DNA of 64,000 bases from Geobacteraceae bacterium. Its GTDB lineage: Bacteria > Desulfobacterota > Desulfuromonadia > Geobacterales > Pseudopelobacteraceae. Each line of letters starts with the position of its first letter. The first letter of the stretch is position 1. The position numbers and the translations under genes were made by a program. Shown here one piece after another: positions 22,183-30,621 of the stretch. Where the stretch lies: positions 230,083-294,082 of the forward strand of contig JAAXTM010000004.1 in assembly GCA_013336525.1 (NCBI GenBank), in the 5' to 3' direction. The notes below the pieces were generated by a model that searched no databases, was not told the origin of the DNA, and saw only the letters and a list, made by a program, of their open reading frames with translations.

Positions 22183-24108
22183 TCATGCGGAAAGAAGCTT
22201 GGCAATTTTTTTATTTCGTGCTTCAATCTGCTCGAACGGAACTACCCGCAATAACTCCTCAAGTGTCGTTTCCCCAGCCTGCACCCGCCTGAATCCGTCT
22301 TCAATCATTGTCAGGCGGTTTGATTGCGCAAAGACGCTATTCCGCAATGTTTGATTGTCAGGGCGACGGTTGAACATCAACAGCTCATCACGGCTGGGAA
22401 TCCACAGCTCGACAATCGGAAGACGGCCGCTGAACCCTGTATAATTGCACTCGACGCACCCCTTCCCATGGATAAACTTCATGCCGCTATTTGTCTTGAT
22501 ACCAAATTCCGTCATGATCCGTCCAGGTGGTGTGTAACGTGCCTGACACTTTTGGCAGACGCGTCGGACCAAGCGTTGGGCAAGAACACAGCGAAGTGAG
22601 GAAGCGATAAGGCTTGGCTCAACGCCCATGTCAATGAGCCGTGTTACAGCGCTGGTTGCGTCGTTCGTATGAATTGCAGAAATTACCGTATGGCCGGTCA
22701 AGGCAGCATTCATGGAAATGGTGGCGGTCTCTGCATCGCGAATTTCCCCAACCATTATATTGTCCGGGTCCTGGCGCAGGAACGAATTTAACATGCGCGC
22801 AAAGGAGTTGCCAATAGCGTCATTGACCTCAGTCTGTGTAATGCCGTCGATGGTGTATTCAATAGGATCTTCAATGGTGAGGGTCTTGACGCCCGGGGTG
22901 TTGATGCGTGAGAGCATCGCGTAAAGCGTGGATGATTTGCCGGAATCGGTCGGTCCTGTCACAAGAAAAATACCGGTGGGCCTCTCAAGTTCCTTATAGA
23001 GTGCCGAAATATGTTCGGTTGCATAACCGAGCGACTCCAGTGATATGGCACCACGACGTTTGTCCAGAATCCTGATGACCACATTCTCGCCGTATTGGGT
23101 CGGTACCGTAGAAACGCGGAAATCTACCCCGCGGATGGTATCTTCTTTTGACACTTTCATTTTAAAGATGCCGTCCTGAGGCCTGCGTCGCTCCGCAACA
23201 TCCATTTCACACATAGTCTTGATTTTATAAACTATCTGTCGGGCGTTGGGGCTGATCAAGGCCTCGTCCGGACCCATTTCAATTGTTTGAAGAATTCCGT
23301 CGATGCGGAAGCGGACCTCCATTCCATGCTCGGTAGACTCCAGATGGATATCGCTTGCCCCGTCTCTGATTCCGGTGGTTATAATGCGCTTAACCAGAAA
23401 ATCAACATCGGCACTGATAAAATCCGAGACATATTTTGATTTGCTAACCTCGCGAACATTTTCTTCGGATAATTCAAAAATGAGTTCTTCATGACTTGCC
23501 GTACCACTTAATTTGAACATTGTTTGCTGGGCGATCAGAATATCACTCTCGGTGGCAATTACCGGTATGACCTTCATTTTCCAACAACTTTCAAGCTGGG
23601 CCATTTCATCACGCTTAAGGGGAAATGCCATGGCAATTGTTATGGCATTTCCCCTGCATCTGATCGGTATGATACGAAGGCGCTGGGCGAATGATGCATT
23701 GATATACCCTGACATTTCCTTTGAGAATCTCATTCCTGCGAGGTTGACAAACTTCAGGTCATGCTGGGAGGCAATAGCCCGCGACAATTGCTCTTCCTCT
23801 ATAAGATGCTGCCTGATTAGCGCCCTTCCGAGCGGTATTTTTTCTGATTTACTAATCTTTAATGCATTATTGAGATGTTCTTCGTTAATTAGGTTCTGGG
23901 AAATCAGTATGTCTCCCAATTTGCGGCGTTTGTTATTATGGTCCAGGACGTATTCAAGGTCGACGCTTTTTAGCAAGCCCATCTGGCACAGCAGTTGGCC
24001 GATCGGTTTTGATGGATTCATCTGTTGAACTTCAAGCGCCTCACTGAATTCATCGGCTGTGATCAACTTGTTTTCTACCAGCAGTTCACCGATTTTCTTT
24101 TCTTGCAT
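22183..24108 (-). CDS. GspE/PilB-like secretion ATPase
   Basis: 641 residues. The N-terminal about 170 residues contain repeated MshEN-type segments (IGELLVENKLITADEF, LGDILISQNLINEEHL, LGRALIRQHLIEEEQL), which in some homologues bind c-di-GMP. The C-terminal ATPase has an Asp box, Walker B MVGEIRDAETA, a His box (HTVISAIHTNDA) and a CxxC zinc-binding loop (CQKCQARYTPP ... CVECNYTGF). The Walker A reads GPTDSGKSSTLY, with Asp where the family usually has Gly. No other pilus or secretion gene is adjacent, so its partner machine is not known. A GGDEF gene lies just downstream, which makes c-di-GMP control an attractive inference. Confidence 0.88.
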   Translation of the reverse strand: MQEKKIGELLVENKLITADEFSEALEVQQMNPSKPIGQLLCQMGLLKSVDLEYVLDHNNKRRKLGDILISQNLINEEHLNNALKISKSEKIPLGRALIRQHLIEEEQLSRAIASQHDLKFVNLAGMRFSKEMSGYINASFAQRLRIIPIRCRGNAITIAMAFPLKRDEMAQLESCWKMKVIPVIATESDILIAQQTMFKLSGTASHEELIFELSEENVREVSKSKYVSDFISADVDFLVKRIITTGIRDGASDIHLESTEHGMEVRFRIDGILQTIEMGPDEALISPNARQIVYKIKTMCEMDVAERRRPQDGIFKMKVSKEDTIRGVDFRVSTVPTQYGENVVIRILDKRRGAISLESLGYATEHISALYKELERPTGIFLVTGPTDSGKSSTLYAMLSRINTPGVKTLTIEDPIEYTIDGITQTEVNDAIGNSFARMLNSFLRQDPDNIMVGEIRDAETATISMNAALTGHTVISAIHTNDATSAVTRLIDMGVEPSLIASSLRCVLAQRLVRRVCQKCQARYTPPGRIMTEFGIKTNSGMKFIHGKGCVECNYTGFSGRLPIVELWIPSRDELLMFNRRPDNQTLRNSVFAQSNRLTMIEDGFRRVQAGETTLEELLRVVPFEQIEARNKKIAKLLSA

Positions 24109-24138
24109 CTTGCCGCCCCCCCCATATAAACGAATTAA

Positions 24139-26514
24139 TTACACTCTCAGCATAACAACCGTTGCACCATCTCTGCCTTCGTGAGGTTCGCCAGGGCGGT
24201 ATCCCTCGACAAGCGGGTGGCGTCCCAGCTCTTCACGCACTGCATCACGCAGTCTGCCGGTGCCGACACCATGAATGACCCGTACCTCCCGCAGACCGGC
24301 AGCGGACGCGTGGTTAATGAATGGCTCCAGCTCCGCCAAAGCCGCATCGACCCGCATCCCGATCAACTTCAGCTCATGCTGTTCACACTCTACGACATCA
24401 ATTTTCCAGGAAGCGGCGGATGTCTTGCCCTTCCCCTTGTCACCTTTTGCCTGCGGCTTGGCCAACTCCGCAAGAGGCACATCCAGCTCCATCCGGCCAG
24501 CCCTGACACGTGCTTTGCCGCTCCGCACATCAAAAGACAGAACAGCGCCATCACAACCTAATGAGCGGATATGAACAGTGTCACCAGGCTTGACGGTTTT
24601 GAGCGGCAGCAGTACAGACCTCATCTCCGGCGGCTTGAGCTGTTGCGTAAGATCTGTTTCGACACGCCGCAGCTCATCTACTATTTCACTACGCTTCTCA
24701 CGTTTCAATTCTTCCAGAAGTGCGTTCGTACGTCGCCTGGTTGCAGAAATCAGCTCTTTGGCCTCCTCCCACCCCTTCTCTGCTGCCTCCTTGCGTATCT
24801 GTAGAACTTCATCAGCCCTGGCATCAAGCTCTGCACTCCTCTGATCAAGCGATAACTGGCGTACTTCAAGATTTTTGCGTAGATCTTCAAACTCTTTCCG
24901 CCGTTGGCGAAGCTCGGTTAGCAGCCCGGCAAATTCACTGCCGGCATTGCCGAGCATCTGGCGGGCAAAGGCTATCACCCTCTCCGGCATGCCAAAACGG
25001 CGTGCAATTTCCACTGCATGTGACTGACCCGGTTCACCGACGATCAGCCGGTATAGCGGTGTAAAGTTGGCATCATCGAACTCCATACCGGCGTTTATCA
25101 TGCCTGGAGAGCGATGAACGAAGCCGATGATATCGCTCAGGTGGGTGGTCGCAATCACCATGCTCCCCTGCTGCTGCAGTTCGTGCAGCACTCCGCAGGC
25201 AATTGCCGCACCCTGCAAAGGTTCAGTACCGGCACCAAGCTCGTCCAGCAGGACCAGAGTGCGGGCGCTGCTCTGCCCAAGAATGTTGGTAATACGTGCA
25301 GCATGGGCGGAAAAGGTGGAATGGCTCTGCTCGATCGACTGATCATCACCGATATCAACCAGAAGCGAGTCAATAAGCGGGAAGGTGGAACTCGGCCCTG
25401 CCGGCACCGGCAGGCCGGAGAGCGCCATCAATACGAGCATTCCAGCCGTTTTAAGGGCGATGGTCTTGCCGCCGGCGTTGGGGCCGGTGATAACCATGAC
25501 CGAGGCGGATCCTGGGTCGACTCCGCCTAACTCAAGCCCCAGCGGTTCAACGTTTTTCACCATCCCCCGTTTCTGCATCAGCAACAGCAGCGGATGTCGT
25601 GCCGCTATCAAGCTCAGCTTGCCCTGGTCATTAAGCGTTGCCGGCTCCAGTTCGAACTCGATCGCAAAGCGCGCCATACTCGCCAGCCGATCAAGCTCAA
25701 GCAGCGTTTCAAAGCAGGAGGCAATCTGATCGGCATCTTCACGAATCCAGCTTGATAGCTGGCGAAGAATGCGGATTTCTTCGGCCTTCTCCTCAGCAGC
25801 CAGATTTTCAAGTTCATTGACGAAAGGAATAATCTCCAACGGTTCCATGAAAGCCGTTTCGCCTGAGGAGGATACATCATGCACGATACCCTTAACCATC
25901 CCTTTGGAATCCATGCGGACCGGAATGACCCAGCGTCCGGAACGCTGTGTGATGAAATCATCCTGCAGGAACTTTTCGATGCCGCTGTCGCGGATGATCT
26001 CTTCAATCTTTTTGCGGATTCGACCCGCCAGGCCACGTTTGGCACGGCGGATCTCCTTGAGAAGCGCCGAGGCGGAGTCCATGATGCTGCCGTCGCTATC
26101 GATTGATGCAGCGAGCGGTTCGAGAATTTCGGGAAGTCCCCTGGGTTGAGGCTCGATTGATTTGAGTAGAGGTATGTCATCACGGTTTGCAAGCTGGCGG
26201 TCCAGATCTGCATACAGCCTTAGAACCGGAATGAACAGAAGCAGCTCGAGTGGTGCCAGGATAGCCCCGACCGGCCTTAATAGTTCCAGAAATGGGCGGA
26301 TATCCTCAAAATTCCCGACAGCAAGTCTGATGCCTGAGCGATCAAGGGTACGAATCTCGCCGATTCGTCCTGATGTGGTTCTGATTTCCAGTAGTTCACT
26401 GAGTGGTCTGATGTTGTAAACCTGCTCAACTGTGCAGGAACTGTGGGCATGGTGGGAAATTTCAATCAGGAGCTTGTCAAATTCAAGCCTGGCAAGCGTT
26501 TCAGGAACTATCAT
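24139..26514 (-). CDS. mutS2: MutS2 family protein with Smr nuclease domain
   Basis: 791 residues. It lacks the mismatch-recognition domain of MutS1 and has the MutS2 core and clamp, Walker A GPNAGGKTIALKT, Walker B LVLLDELGAGTEP, and a long charged coiled coil (about 520-630). The C-terminal Smr domain includes LIGMRVDAALAELEPFINHA and VIHGVGTGRLRDAVREEL. In other bacteria MutS2 suppresses recombination and/or acts on stalled ribosomes. It lies 30 bases from the secretion ATPase gene on the same strand. Confidence 0.95.
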   Translation of the reverse strand: MIVPETLARLEFDKLLIEISHHAHSSCTVEQVYNIRPLSELLEIRTTSGRIGEIRTLDRSGIRLAVGNFEDIRPFLELLRPVGAILAPLELLLFIPVLRLYADLDRQLANRDDIPLLKSIEPQPRGLPEILEPLAASIDSDGSIMDSASALLKEIRRAKRGLAGRIRKKIEEIIRDSGIEKFLQDDFITQRSGRWVIPVRMDSKGMVKGIVHDVSSSGETAFMEPLEIIPFVNELENLAAEEKAEEIRILRQLSSWIREDADQIASCFETLLELDRLASMARFAIEFELEPATLNDQGKLSLIAARHPLLLLMQKRGMVKNVEPLGLELGGVDPGSASVMVITGPNAGGKTIALKTAGMLVLMALSGLPVPAGPSSTFPLIDSLLVDIGDDQSIEQSHSTFSAHAARITNILGQSSARTLVLLDELGAGTEPLQGAAIACGVLHELQQQGSMVIATTHLSDIIGFVHRSPGMINAGMEFDDANFTPLYRLIVGEPGQSHAVEIARRFGMPERVIAFARQMLGNAGSEFAGLLTELRQRRKEFEDLRKNLEVRQLSLDQRSAELDARADEVLQIRKEAAEKGWEEAKELISATRRRTNALLEELKREKRSEIVDELRRVETDLTQQLKPPEMRSVLLPLKTVKPGDTVHIRSLGCDGAVLSFDVRSGKARVRAGRMELDVPLAELAKPQAKGDKGKGKTSAASWKIDVVECEQHELKLIGMRVDAALAELEPFINHASAAGLREVRVIHGVGTGRLRDAVREELGRHPLVEGYRPGEPHEGRDGATVVMLRV

Positions 26515-26619
26515 GTAGGTGACCTGTGTGTTATAAGTTGTCCAGCACTTTGCGGCGGAATTGTATCATAATCATCCGACCCGTTCCACATTATCACAGC
26601 CTGGAATGCAGAGAAAACC

Positions 26620-27348
26620 ATGAATCTGGAAAAACTACAAGCATTTGTGCTTTCAAGCTCCGACTATGGTGAGAGTGACAGGATCGTCTCACTGTTCACA
26701 CTGGAACATGGACGCTTGAAGGGTTTTGCCCGTGGCGCACGCAACAGCCGTAAACGCTTTGGACCGGCCCTGGAAACTTTTGCCAGAATCGACCTCCAGT
26801 TAAACCACAAAGATGGGCTTTCCTCTCTGCGAAGTGCGGACGTAATTACACTCTATTCCGGAATTCGTGGTGCTCTTGATGCAATCGCACATGCCCTATA
26901 CGCTTGCGAACTGGTGGATTGCCTGACACCGGAAGGGCAGTCGCTGCCGCGTCTGTACCGACTGCTGGCCGCCTATCTTGAGCGCCTTGATTCCAACCAC
27001 GTTGACGATGCCGACCGTCGGCTCTTTGAAATAAATCTGCTGAATATTCTCGGATACCGCCCTTCGCTGGAAGGGTGCAGTCGCTGCGGCTCGGATTTTG
27101 GTGAAGGTGGCGCGCTCATGCAGGAGGGGGGTGAGCTGGTTTGTCGTTTTTGTGCCAGAACCGGCAAGCGGATTTCACCATCTGCCCTGAGAGGGCTGGC
27201 CTCCTGCCTCGCTACAAGCCGCTTCGGGGTGATAGCATTTGATCCGGAGGCATTGCAGTCTGCCGGGGCGTTGCTGGATGAGTCGCTGGCCTCCCACTCC
27301 GCCAGAAAATTGAAAAGCCTGGAGTTTTTGCAGCAGGCCTGTGGCTGA
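26620..27348 (+). CDS. recO: DNA repair protein RecO
   Basis: 242 residues. The N-terminal OB fold begins MNLEKLQAFVLSSSDYGESDRIVSLFT, followed by the family signature LKGFARGARNSRKRFG. A zinc-binding set CSRCGSDFGE ... CRFC lies at about 165-195. RecO loads RecA onto SSB-coated DNA with RecR. It is a short protein of normal length, divergent from mutS2. Confidence 0.94.
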   Translation: MNLEKLQAFVLSSSDYGESDRIVSLFTLEHGRLKGFARGARNSRKRFGPALETFARIDLQLNHKDGLSSLRSADVITLYSGIRGALDAIAHALYACELVDCLTPEGQSLPRLYRLLAAYLERLDSNHVDDADRRLFEINLLNILGYRPSLEGCSRCGSDFGEGGALMQEGGELVCRFCARTGKRISPSALRGLASCLATSRFGVIAFDPEALQSAGALLDESLASHSARKLKSLEFLQQACG

Positions 27349-27369
27349 TGCGGATTATTTCGGCTGGAC

Positions 27370-27397
27370 TTGACATTCGATAAACAGTGATTACAAT
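27370..27397 (+). promoter_or_regulatory. sigma-70 type promoter of hsp20
   Basis: TTGACA (27370-27375), a 16-base spacer and TACAAT (27392-27397), about 50 bases before the hsp20 ATG. This is a near-consensus vegetative promoter, not an obvious heat-shock sigma-32 promoter. Confidence 0.65.
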
Positions 27398-27447
27398 CTT
27401 AATTGCAGGCATTGCCCAATCTCAAACGTCCAAAGGAGGATACAGTC

Positions 27448-27894
27448 ATGGCACTCGTGAAGTACAACCCGTTAAGAGACTTGCGCACTATGCAGGACCA
27501 AATGAACAGGCTCCTCAATCTTTCCTGGAATCACGACCTACCGAGTGAGGATATCAAAGAAGGGCTCTGGCAGCCGGCGGTTGATATTTATGAAACTGCC
27601 GATTCTATAATTATAAAGGCTGAGCTGCCTGATGTGGACCAGAAAGACATTGAAGTACGCATCGAAGACGCCACCCTGATTCTGAAAGGGGAGCGCAAGC
27701 ATGAAGATGAGGTAAAAAAAGAGAATTACCACCGCATAGAGAGATATTTTGGTTCGTTCCAGCGCAGCTTCAGCCTGCCGACAACGGTTGATCAGGAAAA
27801 GGTCGCCGCCAGCTGTGATAAGGGAGTGCTGACGATTACGCTCCCCAAAAAAGAGGAAACAAAGCCGAAACAAATCAATATTCAGGTAAAATAA
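27448..27894 (+). CDS. Hsp20/alpha-crystallin small heat-shock protein
   Basis: 148 residues from the ATG at 27448, preceded by AAAGGAGGA. The N-terminal arm (MALVKYNPLRDLRTMQDQMNRL) is followed by an alpha-crystallin domain (about 45-135), from WQPAVDIYETADSIIIKAEL to the conserved GVLTITLPKKEE. A short tail contains the I-x-V-type motif INIQV used in oligomer assembly. It holds unfolding proteins without ATP. It is flanked by its own promoter and a perfect terminator hairpin. Confidence 0.95.
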   Translation: MALVKYNPLRDLRTMQDQMNRLLNLSWNHDLPSEDIKEGLWQPAVDIYETADSIIIKAELPDVDQKDIEVRIEDATLILKGERKHEDEVKKENYHRIERYFGSFQRSFSLPTTVDQEKVAASCDKGVLTITLPKKEETKPKQINIQVK

Positions 27895-27913
27895 GGGCGT
27901 GTGAAAGTCTTTG

Positions 27914-27952
27914 AAACAGCGATAGCCGTGGAAACCACGGCTATCGCTGTTT
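27914..27952. terminator. bidirectional terminator between hsp20 and the tat gene
   Basis: Perfect 18-base stem AAACAGCGATAGCCGTGG / CCACGGCTATCGCTGTTT with an AAA loop. It lies between convergent genes and can act on either strand, although the T-runs are short. Confidence 0.8.
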
Positions 27953-27976
27953 AGTGTACAGGTGTCTGATACTGTA

Positions 27977-28270
27977 TCAGGCGTGTGTAGTCTCTTTTTT
28001 TTCGGTTGGCTGTGCCTCTGTCGGCGCCCCCGGTGTAATCGGCTGCACCGTTTCTGAAGCTGCCTTTAGCGGAGGAGCCTGCTCCTTTGCCGCTTCTTCA
28101 GGTTTGCTGGCCTCTTCCTGTACGGAACGCTGGAAGCCTTCCGAAGCCTTCTTGAACTCTGCAAGTCCCTTTCCAAGCGATTTGGCCAGTTCCGGCAGCT
28201 TATGAGGCCCGATAACAATCAATGCTATAACTAGAATAACAATCATTTCCGGCATACCGATACCAAACAT
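27977..28270 (-). CDS. Sec-independent translocase TatA/TatB-family protein
   Basis: 97 residues from the ATG at 28270, which has AAGGAGA upstream. It has one short N-terminal membrane helix ([17 protein letters not shown]), the hinge and amphipathic helix ([20 protein letters not shown]), then an acidic, Ala/Pro-rich tail. This is the TatA/TatB plan. The Tat pathway exports folded proteins; the FdhA encoded in this window carries a twin-arginine signal. TatA and TatB cannot be separated with confidence from this sequence alone, and no tatC is adjacent. Confidence 0.88.
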   Translation of the reverse strand: MFGIGMPEMIVILVIALIVIGPHKLPELAKSLGKGLAEFKKASEGFQRSVQEEASKPEEAAKEQAPPLKAASETVQPITPGAPTEAQPTEKKETTHA

Positions 28271-28450
28271 TATAAGTTCTCCTTGCATACACTTTTATGA
28301 GTTAAGTATATTAAAAACGTAAATCAACCTGATGGCAATAAAAATCTGCTTTTTGCTCTTGCCATTTATCTTTGCTGTGTTATTATGCTCAAAAATTAGG
28401 CAGATCAAGACCGTTTCCTCCCTCCCGGTTCGTATCGATTAGTGTGTATC

Positions 28451-29455
28451 ATGCTAAAACCATTAATAATTGGCTCTCTCGTCCTTCAGCACAACGTCGT
28501 GCTTGCACCCTTGGCGGGAATTACAAATTTGCCGTTCCGATTGATCTGCCGAAAGGCAGGGGCTTCGCTGGCCTATACTGAGATGGTCAGTGTCAATGGG
28601 CTAGTGCGCGAAGGGATCAAAACACTCGCACTCTTGAAGAGCTCATCGGGGGATCGCCCACTCGGCATTCAGCTGTTCGGCGATAAGCCTTCCGACCTGG
28701 CCGAGGCGGCGCGCATGATTGAAGGGTATGGTGATCTGCTTGACATCAACATGGGGTGCCCGGTCCGCAAAGTAGTCGGAACCGGTGCCGGCAGTGCCCT
28801 GCTGCAGGAACCACTTAAAATCGCCGCCATCATTCGTGCAGTGCGTGCTGCAACCACACTGCCGCTGACGATCAAAATCCGTTCCGGCTGGCACTGCGGC
28901 GACAATGTTTTTCAGGAAGTCGGGCACATCGCAGAGGCCGAGGGGTGTGACGCTGTCACACTGCACCCGCGCAGCCGAAGCCTGATGTTTTCCGGCCAGG
29001 CGGACTGGGCCCATCTGAGGGAATTGAAATCATCTCTTTCAATTCCGGTGTTGGGAAGTGGCGACCTGTTTACTCCTGAAGATTGCCTCCGAATGTTTAA
29101 AGAGACCGGCTGTGATGGTGTCATGATTGCCCGCGGAGCACTCGGCAGCCCATGGATTTTCCGGCAGGTCCTGGAATTGCAGCAATCCGGCGGCTACACT
29201 GCTGTCAGCACCGCAGAACGTGCCGCTACCATTGAGGATCATCTGGGTCTGTTTATCGAGGAACGGGGCGAAGCGATTGCCATCCGTGAGATAAAGAAGC
29301 ATATCGGCTGGTATGCCAAAGGATTTGCCGGCGCTTCCGATATTCGCAGGTCTGCTAATTCAGCGGGATCAGTCCGGGATATACTGGAGCTGACAGAAAG
29401 GATTCGGAGCGTCCACAATAATGTGGAACATGCTCCAGATTTGCATGCAGAGTGA
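28451..29455 (+). CDS. dusB: tRNA-dihydrouridine synthase (DusB/NifR3 type)
   Basis: 334 residues from the ATG at 28451; a GTG at 28442 is also possible. It is an FMN TIM barrel that reduces uridines in the tRNA D-loop. Signatures are LAPLAGITNLPFRLICRKAGA, YTEMVSVNGL, DINMGCPVRKVVGTGAGSALL with the catalytic Cys, TIKIRSGW, and GCDGVMIARGALGSPWIF. The order dusB-ntrB-ntrC repeats the nifR3-ntrB-ntrC arrangement known in other proteobacteria. Its 3' end overlaps the kinase gene. Confidence 0.94.
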   Translation: MLKPLIIGSLVLQHNVVLAPLAGITNLPFRLICRKAGASLAYTEMVSVNGLVREGIKTLALLKSSSGDRPLGIQLFGDKPSDLAEAARMIEGYGDLLDINMGCPVRKVVGTGAGSALLQEPLKIAAIIRAVRAATTLPLTIKIRSGWHCGDNVFQEVGHIAEAEGCDAVTLHPRSRSLMFSGQADWAHLRELKSSLSIPVLGSGDLFTPEDCLRMFKETGCDGVMIARGALGSPWIFRQVLELQQSGGYTAVSTAERAATIEDHLGLFIEERGEAIAIREIKKHIGWYAKGFAGASDIRRSANSAGSVRDILELTERIRSVHNNVEHAPDLHAE

Positions 29456-30542
29456 ACAACAGCAGAAAAAACGTGATGACTATTACGCCACCGTTATCGA
29501 CAGTGTTGGTGATGGTGTAATTGTTGTAGGGAGCAACGGCCTTATTACTTTGTGCAACCCTGCGGCTGAGGAGATAACCGGGTTCTCGCAAAGACAGGCT
29601 TTAGGCACGGAGTTCGAAAAACTTTTCACGCTTGAGACGACCCTGATCGAGATGCTCAGAAAAACCATACGGACCGGTATAACCATATCGGATCACGAAA
29701 ATGTGGTTGTCCGCTCAACCGGTCGGATTACTCCGGTCGCTGTTACCTGCTACCCGCTGGTAGAAGGGAGCGGAGAAAATATCGGTGCGATACTGACGCT
29801 TAAGGATATTACCTATATCCGTGAACTTGAAGCAGCGGTGCGGCAGGCTGATCGCCTCTCCACGCTGGGGACTCTGGCTGCCGGGCTTGCCCATGAGGTC
29901 AAAAACCCTTTGGGCGGCATCAAGGGGGCTGCCCAGCTTCTGGAGAGGGAGTTTGAGCCAGAAAGCGAAATGCTTGATTATACCCGGGTAATGATCCGCG
30001 AAACAGAGCGCATCGACCATATTATCCGTGAATTACTGGAGCTGGCATCTCCGCGGGCGCTCAAACTCGCCCCGGTCAATCTACATAAGATTCTGGGGGA
30101 TATTCTGTTGTTGCAGAAGTTGGGCGTAACTGATCGGGAAATCGCTTTCGTCCAGCATTTTGACCCTAGTATACCGGACATTATGGCCGATGAAGAGATG
30201 TTGACCAGGTTATTTTTGAACCTGATCTGTAACGCAATCGATGCAATGGGGACTGACGGCCGCCTGACGGTGTCAAGCAGAGTGCTTTCCGATTACAGGA
30301 TGACACAGAACGAACGGCACTCACGGATGGTTGCCATTGAGGTGAGTGACGATGGACCCGGAATACCGCAGGCGGATCTGGAAAACATCTGGACGCCTTT
30401 TTTCAGCACCAAGTCCGGTGGCACAGGACTTGGTCTGACTATCTGCCACAAAATCGTCTCGGAGCATCGCGGTATGATCAAAGCCGAATCAGATCCTGGA
30501 CACGGAACAAAATTTACGGTGCTGCTGCCGCTGGTACGTTAA
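29445..30542 (+). CDS. ntrB: NtrB-like PAS sensor histidine kinase
   Basis: About 365 residues from the ATG at 29445, which overlaps the dusB stop; an ATG at 29421 would add 8 residues. No membrane segment is present. A PAS domain (VIDSVGDGVIVVGSNGLITLCNPAAEEITGF) precedes the HisKA box LAAGLAHEVKNPLGGIKGAAQLL, the form seen in NtrB/GlnL. The HATPase_c domain includes LFLNLICNAIDAM and GGTGLGLTICHKIVSEHRG. It should phosphorylate the NtrC-like regulator downstream in response to nitrogen status (family inference). The geobacterial literature also describes GnfL/GnfM for such a pair; I cannot decide equivalence here. Confidence 0.85.
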   Translation: MQSEQQQKKRDDYYATVIDSVGDGVIVVGSNGLITLCNPAAEEITGFSQRQALGTEFEKLFTLETTLIEMLRKTIRTGITISDHENVVVRSTGRITPVAVTCYPLVEGSGENIGAILTLKDITYIRELEAAVRQADRLSTLGTLAAGLAHEVKNPLGGIKGAAQLLEREFEPESEMLDYTRVMIRETERIDHIIRELLELASPRALKLAPVNLHKILGDILLLQKLGVTDREIAFVQHFDPSIPDIMADEEMLTRLFLNLICNAIDAMGTDGRLTVSSRVLSDYRMTQNERHSRMVAIEVSDDGPGIPQADLENIWTPFFSTKSGGTGLGLTICHKIVSEHRGMIKAESDPGHGTKFTVLLPLVR

Positions 30543-30547
30543 AAACA

Positions 30548-30602
30548 GGGTCAAGGGTCAAGAGGCCAGCAAGAACAAACCTTGACCCTTGACTCTTGAC
30601 CC
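30548..30602. repeat. palindromic GGGTCAAGG repeat between ntrB and ntrC
   Basis: Left arm GGGTCAAGGGTCAAGAG and right arm CTTGACCCTTGACTCTTGAC are inverted copies around a short loop. The element fills nearly the whole gap and would form a stable hairpin in the mRNA. Related arms occur inside pcrA (8820-8900). Confidence 0.8.
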
Positions 30603-30621
30603 TAAAAAAGAGGTACACAAT

